Origin: Terriglobia bacterium
Lineage (GTDB): Bacteria; Acidobacteriota; Terriglobia; Terriglobales; Acidobacteriaceae
Assembly (NCBI GenBank): GCA_020072845.1
Contig: JAIQGF010000001.1
Coordinates: 62,001 to 126,000 of the forward strand
Direction of reading: 5' to 3'
DNA length: 64,000 nt
A program made the translations under genes and the position numbers. How positions within the stretch are numbered: position 1 is the first letter of the stretch; every line of letters starts with the position of its first letter. Below, in pieces: positions 7,635-17,449 of this stretch. The notes under the pieces were generated by a model, which saw only the letters and a program-made list of their open reading frames with translations, was not told the origin of the DNA and did no database searches.

Positions 7635-10283
7635 CTACCGCGTGGAGCCGTGCCCCACCGGCGACTCCATGACATACAGTTCTGAAGTTGCCTGCGTAAA
7701 TGAGTAGGCGTAGTAGTTCAGCTCCGGAGTTACGCTTAGGTTCCAGTCAGCCCTGAGGCCGGCACGGTCGAGCGGGGCAAACCGCCTCCACAAGGCGCGT
7801 TTACCAGTCCTCGGATCGAGCGCAAAGAACTGGAGCGGCCAGCGTCCGTGGCGCGGGCCAACGATCAAACGGCCGTCGCCGGCAAACGCAGCAGGCACGT
7901 CGTCCTCGCTACTTCCCTGCACCTCGCCCAGGTCTTTCCCATTGCTGTCGAACAGGTGGATCTTCGACGCGCCAGCCGGAATCACTGCCACGAGACTTGC
8001 ATCCGATGACAACGCAAAATGCGGACGCAACATGCCGATGAACTGCATTTCAGGGGTGCGTTGGCGTGGCAGCCCACCCGACGCAAGCTGGGAATAGACA
8101 CACATGCCTCGGCCGTGTTCTCGAGCGACGAAACTCAGTGTCTTTCCGTCGCCTGACCACCAACCGGGAAAGTCATACTGCTGGATGGGGCCGGATTCCA
8201 GTTGCCGGGCGCGACCGGCACCCGTCGGCACCAGAGACAACGTGTTGGACGTCAGATCATTGACTGCCGCCCATTTCCCGTCCGGCGAAAGCGCAATGGC
8301 AGCGCCTTTGCCAAGCCGGACAGGAGGGGAACCATCGGTCGGCCGCAGGTAGGGTGCGAATTCGTCCGTTGCAGAGGCTCCTGCTTCGCTGAACAACAGC
8401 AAGCGTCCATCATGAGACAAGCTGCTTCCCATGCTCACGGACCAATCGAGCCACGAGTACGGATGCTCAGCGGCGTCGCCGGGGAAGTACCCGATAAGCT
8501 GATTGCGCCACACTTCACGCGAAAGCAGAACACGACCGTCGGATGCGACGTCGTGTAAGCGAACGATTCCCGGAAAACGAGCGACCGCGCGTACCTCGCC
8601 CTTGAGATTGACGGCGTACACGGTGTCGGACCAGGCACTCTTGTCAATTTCGGCAGATGCGGCGAACCAGACCTCATTCCCGGACGGCGACCATGCCAGT
8701 CCCTCCACGCTGGCAAGTTCGCCCGTCAGATACTGGACATGTCCCTCGCTGTCCACCACTGCAACCTTGCCGCGATCATCGTTGGCCACGTCGTGGTAAG
8801 CAAAGGCAACCCGCTTACCATCGGAAGAGACGCGTGGCGTGGTGATCCAGCCCGAAGTTTCGAACAGGACTCGCCCAATCGGGTACTCGATCCGGTTGCG
8901 CCCGTTGGGGTCCTGCACTACGACCGCGAGGCTGTTGCCGGCGGGGGACCAATCGGCATAGTGGACATGCTCCAGCAGCGCGCGTGGCGCTCCTCCTCCC
9001 GGCGGCACTTGGGCCAGCGTGCCCCCGCAATCGGAGACAAAGAATGGCTCGCAACCGAGCAGCATGGCGATGCCGCCCTGGGAAGATACGGCGGCAATCG
9101 TTCCCGCAGGCAGCCCCAGGGAGCGGAATTCGCTGTCGCCGATACGGCTGGTTTGAATCTGCGGAGGGTCACCTTCCCATTGCGCACTGTAGAGGATGCT
9201 GGTGGCGTCGGAGGCAAACCGGGCAGCCTGGAGCGATCCACGCCGGAACGTGATTTGCCGGAAAGTGGCCGGTTCGCGCGCTCCGCGACTTCCGATCGCG
9301 AACCAGCCGATTGCTAGTACCGCAACCAGTATGGCAGCGGCAAAGATGACGAAGGACGCCCGGCGTGCCGGCACAGCCGGTTGGGGGAGCGACACGCTCG
9401 ACACACTCACTGCTTCCAGGGCAAACGTAATGTCCTTTGCCGACTGAAACCGGCGCTCCGGCGGTTTCTCCAGACAGCGCCGCAAAATGCTATCCAAGGC
9501 CGGAGGCACGCTTAAGGCTGGCTCGGCAGGCGCCGGCGGGTCGTCCTTGAGGATCGCGTTCATGGTTTCGACACTCGTGGTGCCTTTGAACGCGCGCTTC
9601 CCGGACAGGACTTCGTAGAGCACCGCGCCAAAACTGAAGATGTCGGATCGGAAGTCGACAGCCTCCAGACGAATCTGCTCCGGTGACATGTAGCCAACGG
9701 TTCCCACCATCACGCCGGGCGTGGTTTGTGTCGTGGCGGCCGAGGCGGGTCCTGCTCCCGCCGCTGCGCCCGCCTGCGCCGGTATCAGTTTCGCCAGTCC
9801 GAAGTCCAGGATCTTCACTCGCGAGTCGCGCGTGATGAAGATGTTCTCCGGCTTCAGATCGCGGTGTATCACGCCCTTTTCGTGCGCCGCCGCCAGCCCT
9901 TCCGCCACCTGCGCCAGCAACTCCACTGCCTTGCGCGCCGGCACCGGACCGCCGAGCAACCGATCGCGCAGCGTCTCCCCGTCCAGCAATTCGGATACGA
10001 GGTACGGCGAGCCATCGTGACTGCCGACGTCAAACACGGCCAGGATGTTGGGATGGTTCAGCGCCGCCACCGCGCGCGCTTCCTGTTCGAAGCGCCGCAG
10101 GCGGTCAGTGTCGCGCGCCAAGGACTCTGGAAGCACTTTCACGGCGACATCGCGGCCGAGACGGGCGTCGCGCGCGCGGTACACCTCGCCCATGCCGCCG
10201 GCGCCCACCGCGGCGACGATTTCGTAGGGACCGAGGCGCGTTCCAGGAGACAGGCCCATTTCTTGTACCCGGATGCGACGCAT
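7635..10283 (-). CDS. Membrane Ser/Thr protein kinase with PD40/WD40-like C-terminal propeller
   Basis: An 882-residue protein. The N-terminal kinase domain spans about residues 18-290: glycine loop GAGGMGEVY (27-35), Lys49 in VAVKV, catalytic HRDLKPEN (140-147) and DFG (161-163 region), APE-like MSPEQ. A single transmembrane helix follows at about 310-330, then about 550 residues with repeated blades (WSPAGNSLAVV, VSSDGKRVAF, WSPSGNEVWF, LSPDGKWAAV, WWSGDGKTLSF) typical of TolB/PD40 propellers. This kinase-propeller layout is abundant in Acidobacteriota; the propeller is presumably the periplasmic sensor. An alternative ATG at 10259 (MGLSPGTRLGPYEI) fits family members better. It lies 15 bases after nrnA on the same strand. 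Confidence 0.9.
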   Translation of the reverse strand: MRRIRVQEMGLSPGTRLGPYEIVAAVGAGGMGEVYRARDARLGRDVAVKVLPESLARDTDRLRRFEQEARAVAALNHPNILAVFDVGSHDGSPYLVSELLDGETLRDRLLGGPVPARKAVELLAQVAEGLAAAHEKGVIHRDLKPENIFITRDSRVKILDFGLAKLIPAQAGAAAGAGPASAATTQTTPGVMVGTVGYMSPEQIRLEAVDFRSDIFSFGAVLYEVLSGKRAFKGTTSVETMNAILKDDPPAPAEPALSVPPALDSILRRCLEKPPERRFQSAKDITFALEAVSVSSVSLPQPAVPARRASFVIFAAAILVAVLAIGWFAIGSRGAREPATFRQITFRRGSLQAARFASDATSILYSAQWEGDPPQIQTSRIGDSEFRSLGLPAGTIAAVSSQGGIAMLLGCEPFFVSDCGGTLAQVPPGGGAPRALLEHVHYADWSPAGNSLAVVVQDPNGRNRIEYPIGRVLFETSGWITTPRVSSDGKRVAFAYHDVANDDRGKVAVVDSEGHVQYLTGELASVEGLAWSPSGNEVWFAASAEIDKSAWSDTVYAVNLKGEVRAVARFPGIVRLHDVASDGRVLLSREVWRNQLIGYFPGDAAEHPYSWLDWSVSMGSSLSHDGRLLLFSEAGASATDEFAPYLRPTDGSPPVRLGKGAAIALSPDGKWAAVNDLTSNTLSLVPTGAGRARQLESGPIQQYDFPGWWSGDGKTLSFVAREHGRGMCVYSQLASGGLPRQRTPEMQFIGMLRPHFALSSDASLVAVIPAGASKIHLFDSNGKDLGEVQGSSEDDVPAAFAGDGRLIVGPRHGRWPLQFFALDPRTGKRALWRRFAPLDRAGLRADWNLSVTPELNYYAYSFTQATSELYVMESPVGHGSTR

Positions 10284-10298
10284 TCTATAGCAACACGA

Positions 10299-11279
10299 CT
10301 AATGCGTTGCGCGCGAGCTCGATTCGTGGGACTTGCGCTGGAGTCGAAGTTGGGCGAGGATGCGTTCGGCGGCGACGGAGACGGGGCCGTCGAGAGCGCA
10401 GCCGCTGGCGCAGAAGTGGCCTCCGCCGCCGAAGCGGGCGGCGACGTGCGAGACATCCACCGCGCCTTTGCTGCGCAGGCTGACGCGCCAGCGCCGGTCG
10501 GCCAGTTCGCGGAAGAAAACCGCGACCTCCACGCCTTCGATTCCGAGGGCGTAATTCACCAGCCCTTCACAATCTTCGTCAATCGCACCGCAGCGCTCCA
10601 TTTGTTCGCGATTGACGGCCATCCATGCCAGGTCGCCATCGCGATGCAGGCCGGAAAGCGCGGCGCCGAGCAGGCGAATCTTCGACGTGGGCACGGAAAA
10701 ATAAATACTCTGCGCGATGCGCGCGGGATCGGCGCCGGCGCGCACCAGCTCCTGCGCCAGGGCAAAGGTCCGTTCGCTGGTGCCGACGTAGCAGAACGCG
10801 CCGGTGTCGGTGAGGACGGCGGTGTAGAGGCAGGTGGCGACGTTGGGGCAGATGGGCACATTGGCGGCGCGCGCCAGCCGGTAAATCAACTCGGCGGTGG
10901 AGCAGGCGCTGGGATCGATCCAGTTGACGTGCGCAAACGGCTGCCCGCTGACGTGGTGATCAATGTTGATGAGAAACTGTTTTTCCAGTCCTTCCAGGTT
11001 GGCGCGCTGGATGCTGTCGCACTCCAGCACGATCGCGGCTTCGTAGTGGCCATTGATGGCCTGCGCGTTGATGACGGAATCGGCGAAAGGAAGCGGGCGG
11101 TAGATGTGCGGCACGGCGCCGTTGAGCACGACTTCCGCCTGCTTGCCCATGCGGCGGAGGATCTCGCAGCAGGCGAGCACGGAGCCGATGGCATCGCCGT
11201 CGGGGCGCGCATGGGAGGTGAGGACAAAGCGGTCTCGCCGTCCGATCTCCGCCAGAATCGCGTTGAGCGTCTCTCCCAC
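10299..11279 (-). CDS. nrnA: DHH-DHHA1 phosphoesterase, NrnA-type oligoribonuclease/pAp phosphatase
   Basis: 326 residues with the DHH family motifs: HARPDGDAIGS (23-33), the DHH triad at about 107-109 (NIDHHVSG), LTDTGAF, and the DHHA1 C-terminal glycine motif FGGGGHFCASGC. NrnA removes nanoRNAs from the 3' end and dephosphorylates 3'-phosphoadenosine 5'-phosphate, using Mn2+. It lies 28 bases downstream of rbfA, a common neighbour (rbfA-nrnA-truB), and is the last recognisable member of the rimP-nusA-infB group here. Confidence 0.9.
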   Translation of the reverse strand: MGETLNAILAEIGRRDRFVLTSHARPDGDAIGSVLACCEILRRMGKQAEVVLNGAVPHIYRPLPFADSVINAQAINGHYEAAIVLECDSIQRANLEGLEKQFLINIDHHVSGQPFAHVNWIDPSACSTAELIYRLARAANVPICPNVATCLYTAVLTDTGAFCYVGTSERTFALAQELVRAGADPARIAQSIYFSVPTSKIRLLGAALSGLHRDGDLAWMAVNREQMERCGAIDEDCEGLVNYALGIEGVEVAVFFRELADRRWRVSLRSKGAVDVSHVAARFGGGGHFCASGCALDGPVSVAAERILAQLRLQRKSHESSSRATH

Positions 11280-11307
11280 GGGCCGAATCGTCCTGAATCC
11301 CGGCGGG

Positions 11308-11670
11308 TTACCTGCTCCGCTTCTTTAGTCGCCGGAGTAACTCGTCAATTCTAGTCTCCAACTGTTGCGACCTGTCCAGATGAAAAAACAGATCGGGCGC
11401 ATGACGAATCCTTAATCGGTCCAAAAGCTCGTGCCGGATATAGTTACGGGCGGCCTCCAAGCCCTCCAGGGTCTGCTCCGCCTCTTGGTCGTCGCCCGCT
11501 ACGTTGACGGAGACGTGGGCGGACTTGCCGTCGGGCGACATCCTGACGTCGGTGACCGTGGCCAGTCCGATACGGGGGTCGGTGAGCTCGCCCTCGATCA
11601 TGGCGGAGATCTCCTCGCGCAGGGTCTCGCCGAGGCGATCGTAATGATGTTGTGCGTTGCGGTGTTCCAT
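11308..11670 (-). CDS. rbfA: Ribosome-binding factor A
   Basis: 120 residues from the ATG at 11670 (MEHRNAQHHYDRLGETLREEISAM). It shows the KH-type fold with the family core LTDPRIGLATVTDVRMSPDGKSAHVSVNV and the end HELLDRLRIRHAPDLFFHLD. RbfA binds the 30S subunit near helix 1 of 16S rRNA during late maturation. An in-frame upstream extension to 11694 runs into the short repeat that precedes the gene and was not used. Confidence 0.93.
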   Translation of the reverse strand: MEHRNAQHHYDRLGETLREEISAMIEGELTDPRIGLATVTDVRMSPDGKSAHVSVNVAGDDQEAEQTLEGLEAARNYIRHELLDRLRIRHAPDLFFHLDRSQQLETRIDELLRRLKKRSR

Positions 11671-11677
11671 AAGACAG

Positions 11678-11707
11678 CTATTAGCTTTTAGCAATTAGCA
11701 ATTAGCC
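11678..11707. repeat. Short-period degenerate repeat, word TTAGCAA
   Basis: GCTATTAGC-TTTTAGCAA-TTAGCAA-TTAGCC lies just upstream of rbfA. It is a non-inverted member of the locus-specific repeat class. The remaining gap to 11800 shows no gene. Confidence 0.55.
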
Positions 11708-11800
11708 AGACCGGGATTGCGAGGGGCCCCAGCCTTATGTGCACGTCTCCACCGTGCCAATCAGCCGTTCGCACTTGGCCGCCAAGCAAACTGCCAAGTG

Positions 11801-12091
11801 CTAGAAGTATTCGATGAAGGAATCGGTGATTTCCGCTCCGGCATTATTGGCAATTCTGGTGGCCGAGCGCTCCACTTTTTCCATCAGGCCGCGCAGGTAA
11901 TCGCGCGAGCCGGAAATACTTACCACACCCACGGTCGCTCGCTGCCAAAGATCGGCCGCGTCAAGTTCCGCCACCGACACGTTGAAGCTGGCGCGCAGGC
12001 GGTCTTTCAGGCTGCGCAGCACCTGGCGCTTGTCCTTAAGGGAGTGCGCCGCTTCGATGCGAAGTTCGATAGTAAGGAACGCTATCGCCAT
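11801..12091 (-). CDS. ylxP: DUF503 (YlxP-like) protein
   Basis: A 96-residue protein matching the DUF503/YlxP family: LTIELRIEAAHSLKDKRQVLRSLKDRLRASFNVSVAELD and VGVVSISGSRDYL. Members sit between infB and rbfA in many bacteria and are assumed to work in ribosome or translation-related processes. The ATG at 12091 overlaps the stop of the preceding PIN-like gene by one base (TGATG), so the two are translationally coupled. Confidence 0.85.
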   Translation of the reverse strand: MAIAFLTIELRIEAAHSLKDKRQVLRSLKDRLRASFNVSVAELDAADLWQRATVGVVSISGSRDYLRGLMEKVERSATRIANNAGAEITDSFIEYF

Positions 12092-12420
12092 CACATGATC
12101 GTGAGCAGGGTCGCGTCCGTATCGTCCCAGAAACTCTGAATACGAATTGCGTGACGACGCAGAACATCATGTACCTGCGCCGTGCTGCAGTTTTGCAGGC
12201 GGAGCCAAATCACCTTTGCCTGCATCCTGCCATGAGCATGAAAGAGGAAATCAGAGTCTTTGGTCACCACCGCAAAGCCATTCTGCTTTGCGTAGGCGGC
12301 GATGGCCTGATCCCCTGCCGCGCCCATGCCGAGTTCAAACACGTGCTCACTTCCAGGAAACAGATCCTGCAATCGACGTACCAGGACAGGCGAGAGGTTC
12401 TGATCGTAAAGGAGCTTCAC
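12091..12420 (-). CDS. DUF5615 PIN-like protein, probable toxin
   Basis: 109 residues with the DUF5615/Mut7-C PIN-like layout: LLYDQNLSPVLVRRLQDLFPGSEHV at the start (acidic Asp6), a central VVTKDSDFLF (second acidic cluster) and a short C-terminal part. PIN-fold proteins are Mg2+-dependent ribonucleases and this family pairs with DUF433 proteins. The GTG start overlaps the antitoxin stop (GTGA) and its own stop overlaps ylxP. Assignment as a toxin rests on the pairing and fold; activity is inferred. Confidence 0.8.
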   Translation of the reverse strand: MKLLYDQNLSPVLVRRLQDLFPGSEHVFELGMGAAGDQAIAAYAKQNGFAVVTKDSDFLFHAHGRMQAKVIWLRLQNCSTAQVHDVLRRHAIRIQSFWDDTDATLLTIM

Positions 12421-12647
12421 GCTGGCAGATGGGCCGTGCCGCGAATCATGTCGGCGATATACGCAAGCGCAGCCTGGATGTCATCTTTAGTCAGGTACGG
12501 GAAATCGGCCAAGATCTGGTCGACGGTCATTCCGGAAGCAAGGTAGTCGAGCACGTCGTAAACCGTGAATCGCATCCCGCGGATACACGGTTTGCCACCC
12601 ATTTTGTCGGGCTCCACCGTAATGTACTGACGCCAATCCACGAGCAA
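12417..12647 (-). CDS. DUF433 protein, probable antitoxin
   Basis: A 76-residue DUF433 protein (VEPDKMGGKPCIRGMRFTVYDVLDYLASGMTVDQILADFPYLTKDDIQAAL), a winged-helix-like domain related to VapB antitoxins. The TTG at 12647 is chosen because GGAG lies 6 bases upstream; a GTG two codons later is possible. It starts 62 bases after infB and is coupled to the PIN-like gene, so this pair sits inside the infB-rbfA interval. Confidence 0.83.
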   Translation of the reverse strand: MLVDWRQYITVEPDKMGGKPCIRGMRFTVYDVLDYLASGMTVDQILADFPYLTKDDIQAALAYIADMIRGTAHLPA

Positions 12648-12709
12648 AACTTACTCCAGCCGACAGCGCGAAACAAGAGACATTCCCGAGTCGTAAGCCT
12701 TCCGTCGAA

Positions 12710-15622
12710 CTACGCCGTCATCTCCGCGGCCACGCGCTCGGTGACAAAGGCCTCGATGACGTCGCCGACTTTGACGTCGCCGTAATTCTGGATGGCGATG
12801 CCGCATTCCAGGCCGTTATGCACCTCGGAGGCGTCTTCCTTGAAGCGGCGCAGCGAGGAAATCTTGCCCTTGAAGACGACCACGTTGTCGCGCAGCAGCC
12901 GGACCTCGGAATCGCGCTTGATGATGCCGTCCTGCACGAAGCATCCGGCGACCGTGCCGACCTTCGGGATGCGGAAGGTGTCGCGCACCTCGGCGCGCCC
13001 ATGGTAGGTCTCCTTGATGACCGGCTCCAGCATGCCGGTGATGGCCTTGCGGATTTCGTCCTGCAGCTCGTAGATGATGGAGTGCAGGCGGATGTCCACC
13101 TTCTCCTGCTCGGCGATTTCCGAGGCCTTGCGTTCCGGCCGGACGCTGAAGCCGATGATGATGGCGTTCGACGCCGAGGCCAGCAGCACGTCGGTTTCGG
13201 TGATGGCGCCGACGCCGCTGTGCAGAAGCTTCACCTTCACCAGGTCGGTGGACTGCTTGGCGAGCAGGTCGCTCAGGACTTCGACGGAGCCCTGCACGTC
13301 GGCCTTGAGGATGACGTTGAGGTCCTTGATGCCGGCGGTCTTGAGCTGCTCGGCCAGTCCTTCCAGCGAGACGCGCGAGCTCTTGGCCAGCGCGGCTTCG
13401 CGCGCCTTCTGCTCGCGGTACTCGGAGATGCCGCGGGCTTTTTCGCGATCGGCGACCACCACGAACTGGTCGCCCGCCTGCGGCAGGCCTTCCAAGCCGA
13501 GCAGTTCGACCGGCGTCGAAGGCGGCGCTTCCTCGAGCGCGTTCGCCCGATCGTCGAACATGGCGCGGACCTTGCCAAAGGTGTTGCCGACGACAAAGTT
13601 GTCGCCGGTGCGCAGCGTACCGTCGGCGACCAGCACGGTGGCCACGCTGCCGCGGCCGCGGTCGAGCTTGGCCTCCATCACCGTGCCGGTGGCGGAACGC
13701 TCGGGATTGGCCTTCAGTTCCTGCAGGTCGGCGACCAGGCAGATCATCTCCATCAGCAGATTCAGGTTCTTCTTCTGCTTGGCGGAGACGTCCACGAAAA
13801 CCGTGGTGCCGCCCCAGTCTTCCGGCATCAGGCCGCGATCCGCCAGTTGCTTCTTGACGCGCTCGGGCAAGGCGTCGGGCTTATCGATCTTGTTGACCGC
13901 CACGATGATGGGCACTTCGGCGGCCTTGGCGTGGTCAATGGCCTCCAGCGTCTGGGGCATGACGCCGTCATCGGCGGCGACCACCAGCACGACAATATCG
14001 GTGACCTTGGCGCCGCGGGCGCGCATGCGGGTGAAGGCCTCGTGGCCGGGCGTGTCGATGAACACGATCTGGCGGCCATACGCAGGCGAGTTGGTGTCGG
14101 TGATGGTGACCTTGTAGGCGCCGATGTGCTGAGTGATGCCGCCGGCCTCGCCTTCGGCGACATTGGCGTGGCGGATGGAATCCAGCAGCGTAGTCTTGCC
14201 ATGGTCCACGTGGCCCATGATGGTGACCACCGGGGAACGCGGCACGGCGCCGACGCTGCCCTGGTCGGCGGTGGCGGCTTCGGCCTGCGCAACCTCGGCG
14301 GCGGCCTGCTGCTCGAAGGTGATGATGTTGGTGTCGGCGCCGAACTGCCGGGCCATGTCGCCGGCCAGGTTGGCGTCCAGCGTCTGGTTCACGGTGGCGA
14401 AGACGCCGCGCGCGAGCAGGCGCGTGATCAGGTCCTTGGCGCGAATGCCGAGCTTCTCCGCCAGGTCCTTCACGCTGATGCCTTCGGTGATCGTGATCTC
14501 GCGCGTGATGGGCAGCGGCTCGTTGGAAATCGTCAGCCGCGGCGGAGGCACGAAGCCCTTCATCGGGCCTTCCTTCACCCCGCGAGGAACGTAGCGCTGA
14601 CCGGGACGGCGCGAGGGCGCGGGACGTCCCGCGGGACGTCCGCTCGGCGGCGCGGCGGGAGCACCCGGGCCAACGCCCAGGGGACGCGCACCGGTAGGAG
14701 ACTGGCGCGTGGGATGCATCGGGCGGCGTTCGCCCGGACGCAGCGGCGGACGCGATCCCGGCGCGGCGGGACGCGGACGCTGGAAAATCGGTTGACCGGG
14801 CACCGGGCGGCCGGGCGCAGGGCGCGGAGTGCTGGCCGCGGGCCGGTCGGCCTGCGGCGGCGCGGTGTAAACCGGGCGCGGGCCGGTCTGCGGAACGATG
14901 ACACGCCGCGGCGGTGCAGCCGGCGGCTTCGGGTGCGCGGCTTGTGGCGGCGCAACGTGCATCGGCGGAGCCTGGGCGACAGGCGGCGCAACTGGAGGAG
15001 CGCTTACGGGTGGCGTGGACACAGAGGCAGCGGGCCTTTCTACTTCGGCAAAGATGGGCTCGGAGATGACTTCCGGAATTTCAACCTCAGGCTCCGGTTC
15101 CGCCGCCGGCGGCGGTTCCGGAGCGCGGTAGACCGGGCGCACCGGGGCCTCGGCAGGCTTCACCAAACGCGGCGGCGCCGCCACCGGCTCGGGCGGCGCG
15201 GCCGGCTTCGGCGGCGGAGGCACTGCGACCGGCGCTTTGGCGGCCGGGGTCTGGATGGCAGGCTTCGCAATCTCGGGAGCGCGCGGCGGAACCGCCGTGG
15301 GACGCGGCGCAGCCGGGGCGGCGGGGTGCGCTTTTTGCTGCAGCGCCTTCAGAACATCGCCGGGCTTGGAGATGTGCGAGAGATCAACCTTGGTCTTGAT
15401 GTCGTCCGGCCGCGCGCGTGCGGCACGCGCCGCACCGCCCTGCCCGTTGTTCTCCGCTTCAAAGTGCTGGCGCACTTTTTCCGCTTCTTCGACGGAGATG
15501 GAACTGGAATGCGTTTTCTTTTCGGTGACGCCAACCTTCGGCAGAACATCGAGAATCGCCTTGCTCTTGACTTCCAGTTCCCTGGCCAGGTCGTTGATTC
15601 GAATCTTAGAGGTGTCTACCAT
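12710..15622 (-). CDS. infB: Translation initiation factor IF-2
   Basis: A 970-residue GTPase that brings initiator tRNA to the 30S subunit. Order: an N-terminal helical IF2_N domain ([19 protein letters not shown]), a long Pro/Ala/Arg-rich linker (about 70-370), a second IF2_N domain ([22 protein letters not shown]), the G domain from about 468 ([25 protein letters not shown]), then the two beta-barrel domains and the IF2 C-terminal domain. The G domain carries a short insertion (TNSPAYGRQ) before the DTPG motif. The linker makes it longer than E. coli IF2, as usual in high-GC relatives. It is third in the rimP-nusA-infB operon. Confidence 0.97.
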   Translation of the reverse strand: MVDTSKIRINDLARELEVKSKAILDVLPKVGVTEKKTHSSSISVEEAEKVRQHFEAENNGQGGAARAARARPDDIKTKVDLSHISKPGDVLKALQQKAHPAAPAAPRPTAVPPRAPEIAKPAIQTPAAKAPVAVPPPPKPAAPPEPVAAPPRLVKPAEAPVRPVYRAPEPPPAAEPEPEVEIPEVISEPIFAEVERPAASVSTPPVSAPPVAPPVAQAPPMHVAPPQAAHPKPPAAPPRRVIVPQTGPRPVYTAPPQADRPAASTPRPAPGRPVPGQPIFQRPRPAAPGSRPPLRPGERRPMHPTRQSPTGARPLGVGPGAPAAPPSGRPAGRPAPSRRPGQRYVPRGVKEGPMKGFVPPPRLTISNEPLPITREITITEGISVKDLAEKLGIRAKDLITRLLARGVFATVNQTLDANLAGDMARQFGADTNIITFEQQAAAEVAQAEAATADQGSVGAVPRSPVVTIMGHVDHGKTTLLDSIRHANVAEGEAGGITQHIGAYKVTITDTNSPAYGRQIVFIDTPGHEAFTRMRARGAKVTDIVVLVVAADDGVMPQTLEAIDHAKAAEVPIIVAVNKIDKPDALPERVKKQLADRGLMPEDWGGTTVFVDVSAKQKKNLNLLMEMICLVADLQELKANPERSATGTVMEAKLDRGRGSVATVLVADGTLRTGDNFVVGNTFGKVRAMFDDRANALEEAPPSTPVELLGLEGLPQAGDQFVVVADREKARGISEYREQKAREAALAKSSRVSLEGLAEQLKTAGIKDLNVILKADVQGSVEVLSDLLAKQSTDLVKVKLLHSGVGAITETDVLLASASNAIIIGFSVRPERKASEIAEQEKVDIRLHSIIYELQDEIRKAITGMLEPVIKETYHGRAEVRDTFRIPKVGTVAGCFVQDGIIKRDSEVRLLRDNVVVFKGKISSLRRFKEDASEVHNGLECGIAIQNYGDVKVGDVIEAFVTERVAAEMTA

Positions 15623-15686
15623 CCGAGCTTGTTTTTTCCTCCGTGCGCCGCGCTATGTCCTCATAGCTACCTCACGGTTTGAATTT

Positions 15687-15778
15687 GGTTGTTCGTCGTC
15701 AGTCGTTGGCCGTTGGCCGTCAGCAAATTTCTCATCGCGCGAAATTGCGAACGACGAACGGCTAGCAACGAACGGCGC
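15687..15778. repeat. Inverted short-period repeat between nusA and infB, word GTTCGTCGT
   Basis: The left arm reads GTTGTTCGTCGTCAGTCGTTG followed by GCCGTTGGCCGTCAGC. The right arm (15741-15778) reads GCGAACGACGAACGGC and AGCAACGAACGGC. Complementary arms give an imperfect hairpin in the gap between two genes of one operon. Confidence 0.65.
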
Positions 15779-15780
15779 TG

Positions 15781-17364
15781 TCACTGCTCATCCTTGGGAA
15801 CATTCTCTGCGTCAGGCTGCTGATCGTGCGTCGTGACTTCCGCCTCGCCGGCAGGAGGAACGTTCTCCACCACGCTGACGGTTCCCGCTTCCAGGTCCTG
15901 GCCTTCTTCCACCAACTCGCTCGCGCTCTGCGGTGACGCGGCAGAATCCTGCGCCAAGCCCTCGGTATCGCCTGCCTCACCGCCGGCATCGGGGCCGACA
16001 TCGTCCGGCGGCATGGCGCCCTGCTCGCCCGGGACAGGGAGCTCGTCAGACGCTTCTAAATCGGGCGCGGCCGACGGAACCTCTCCGGTTTCCAGGCTGG
16101 AAAAATAATTATTGACCGCAATGCTGATTTTTTCCACTGTCTTGGGCCCGATGCCGGGAATGGCCTCGAGCTGCTCCGGCGTCATGTCGGCCAACTGCTC
16201 GACGGTGGAAACGCCGGCGGCCGTCAGCTTCTCCAGCAGGCCCTCGCCGAGATCAGGCACCACCGACAGCGGCGTGGCCTGGGCTCCGACCAGCGCCGAC
16301 ATCTGCTGCTCGACCTCCTGGCGCTTCTCTTCCTCGCTCTTGATATCAATCTTCCAGCCGAGCAGCTTGGCGGCCAGGCGAACGTTCTGCCCCTTCTTGC
16401 CGATGGCGAGCGAGAGCTGGCTGTCGTCCACAATGACTTCCAGGTGCTTCTCGCCGGTATCGAGCACGGTAACGCGGCTGACCTTGGCGGGCTGCAAGGC
16501 CTTTTCGGCGAAGGTGACCGCGTCTTCGTGGTACTCGATGATGTCAATCTTCTCGCCGCGCAGCTCGCGAATGATGGACTGCACGCGCATGCCCTTCATG
16601 CCCACGCAGGCGCCGACGGCGTCCACGTCCTTGTCCTTCGACATCACCGCAATCTTGGTGCGCTCGCCGGCTTCGCGCGCAATGGCGCGGATGACCACGG
16701 TGCCGTCGTAGATTTCCGGCACCTCGGTCTGGAAAAGGTGCTGCACCAGGTCGGGCGCGGCGCGCGAGACGATCACCTGCGGGCCCTTGGCGGCCTTTTC
16801 CACGCGGGTGATGACGGCGCGGACGCGCTCGCCGGGAGCGAACGATTCCAGCCGCGACTGCTCCTTGCGCGGCATGCGGGCTTCGGCTTTACCGATATCA
16901 AAGATGAGGTCCGGCCCTTCGACGCGCTTGACGGTGGCGTTGACGACCTCGTTCACGCGGCCGATGTACTCGTTGTAAACCGTGTCGCGCTCGGCCTCGC
17001 GCACTTTTTGGAAGATAACTTGTTTGGCCAGTTGGGCGGCAATGCGGCCCAGCACGTCGGTGGCTTTGGGAATGCGCAACTCGCCGCCGACCTCGGCTTT
17101 GGGATCGAGCCGGCGGGCGTCATCAATCGTGATCTGGTTGGTCGCATCTTCGATCTGCGCGGCGCTTTCCACCACCTGCTTGACCACGAAGGCGCGGATC
17201 TGGCCGGTGTCCTTGTCCAGCTCGGCGCGCAAGTTTTCCTGCGTCTTGTAGTACTTGCGGGTGGCGACCACAATGGCGTCTTCCACCGCGCTGACCACAA
17301 TCTGCGGGTCGATGCCCTTCTCACGGCTGAGTGCGTCAATGGTGTTGAAAAGCTCGCTTGCCAT
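15781..17364 (-). CDS. nusA: Transcription termination/antitermination factor NusA
   Basis: 527 residues with the full NusA order: N-terminal RNAP-binding domain (1-125), S1 domain (about 135-200), KH1 and KH2 (about 200-345, including GACVGMKGMRVQSIIREL and LAIGKKGQNVRLAAKL), then a helix-hairpin-helix domain (LADMTPEQLEAIPGIGPKTVEKI) instead of the E. coli AR2 repeats. A 90-residue acidic tail follows. It binds paused RNA polymerase and nascent RNA. It is 85 bases downstream of rimP. Confidence 0.96.
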   Translation of the reverse strand: MASELFNTIDALSREKGIDPQIVVSAVEDAIVVATRKYYKTQENLRAELDKDTGQIRAFVVKQVVESAAQIEDATNQITIDDARRLDPKAEVGGELRIPKATDVLGRIAAQLAKQVIFQKVREAERDTVYNEYIGRVNEVVNATVKRVEGPDLIFDIGKAEARMPRKEQSRLESFAPGERVRAVITRVEKAAKGPQVIVSRAAPDLVQHLFQTEVPEIYDGTVVIRAIAREAGERTKIAVMSKDKDVDAVGACVGMKGMRVQSIIRELRGEKIDIIEYHEDAVTFAEKALQPAKVSRVTVLDTGEKHLEVIVDDSQLSLAIGKKGQNVRLAAKLLGWKIDIKSEEEKRQEVEQQMSALVGAQATPLSVVPDLGEGLLEKLTAAGVSTVEQLADMTPEQLEAIPGIGPKTVEKISIAVNNYFSSLETGEVPSAAPDLEASDELPVPGEQGAMPPDDVGPDAGGEAGDTEGLAQDSAASPQSASELVEEGQDLEAGTVSVVENVPPAGEAEVTTHDQQPDAENVPKDEQ

Positions 17365-17372
17365 AACAATCC

Positions 17373-17448
17373 TGTCGTTGGTCGTTCGTCGTTAGTCAGT
17401 CACCGGAATGTTGCGCGATGCGGCCAACGACCAGCGACTAACGACTGC
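17373..17448. repeat. Inverted short-period repeat between rimP and nusA, word GTCGTTGGTCGTT
   Basis: The left arm GTCGTTGGTCGTTCGTCGTT (from 17374) is mirrored by the right arm GGCCAACGACCAGCGACTAA (17422 on). The word resembles the one between nusA and infB but differs in detail. Confidence 0.65.
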
Positions 17449-17449
17449 T

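Noticed and set aside
9726-11354. Long plus-strand frame over kinase and nrnA
   Set aside because: Antisense shadow; both minus-strand genes have intact catalytic motifs.
12818-15682. Very long open frame on the plus strand opposite infB (over 900 codons)
   Set aside because: It mirrors the third-codon-position GC bias of infB; its sequence is low-complexity His/Gly/Asp-rich and matches no family. The infB frame is unmistakable.
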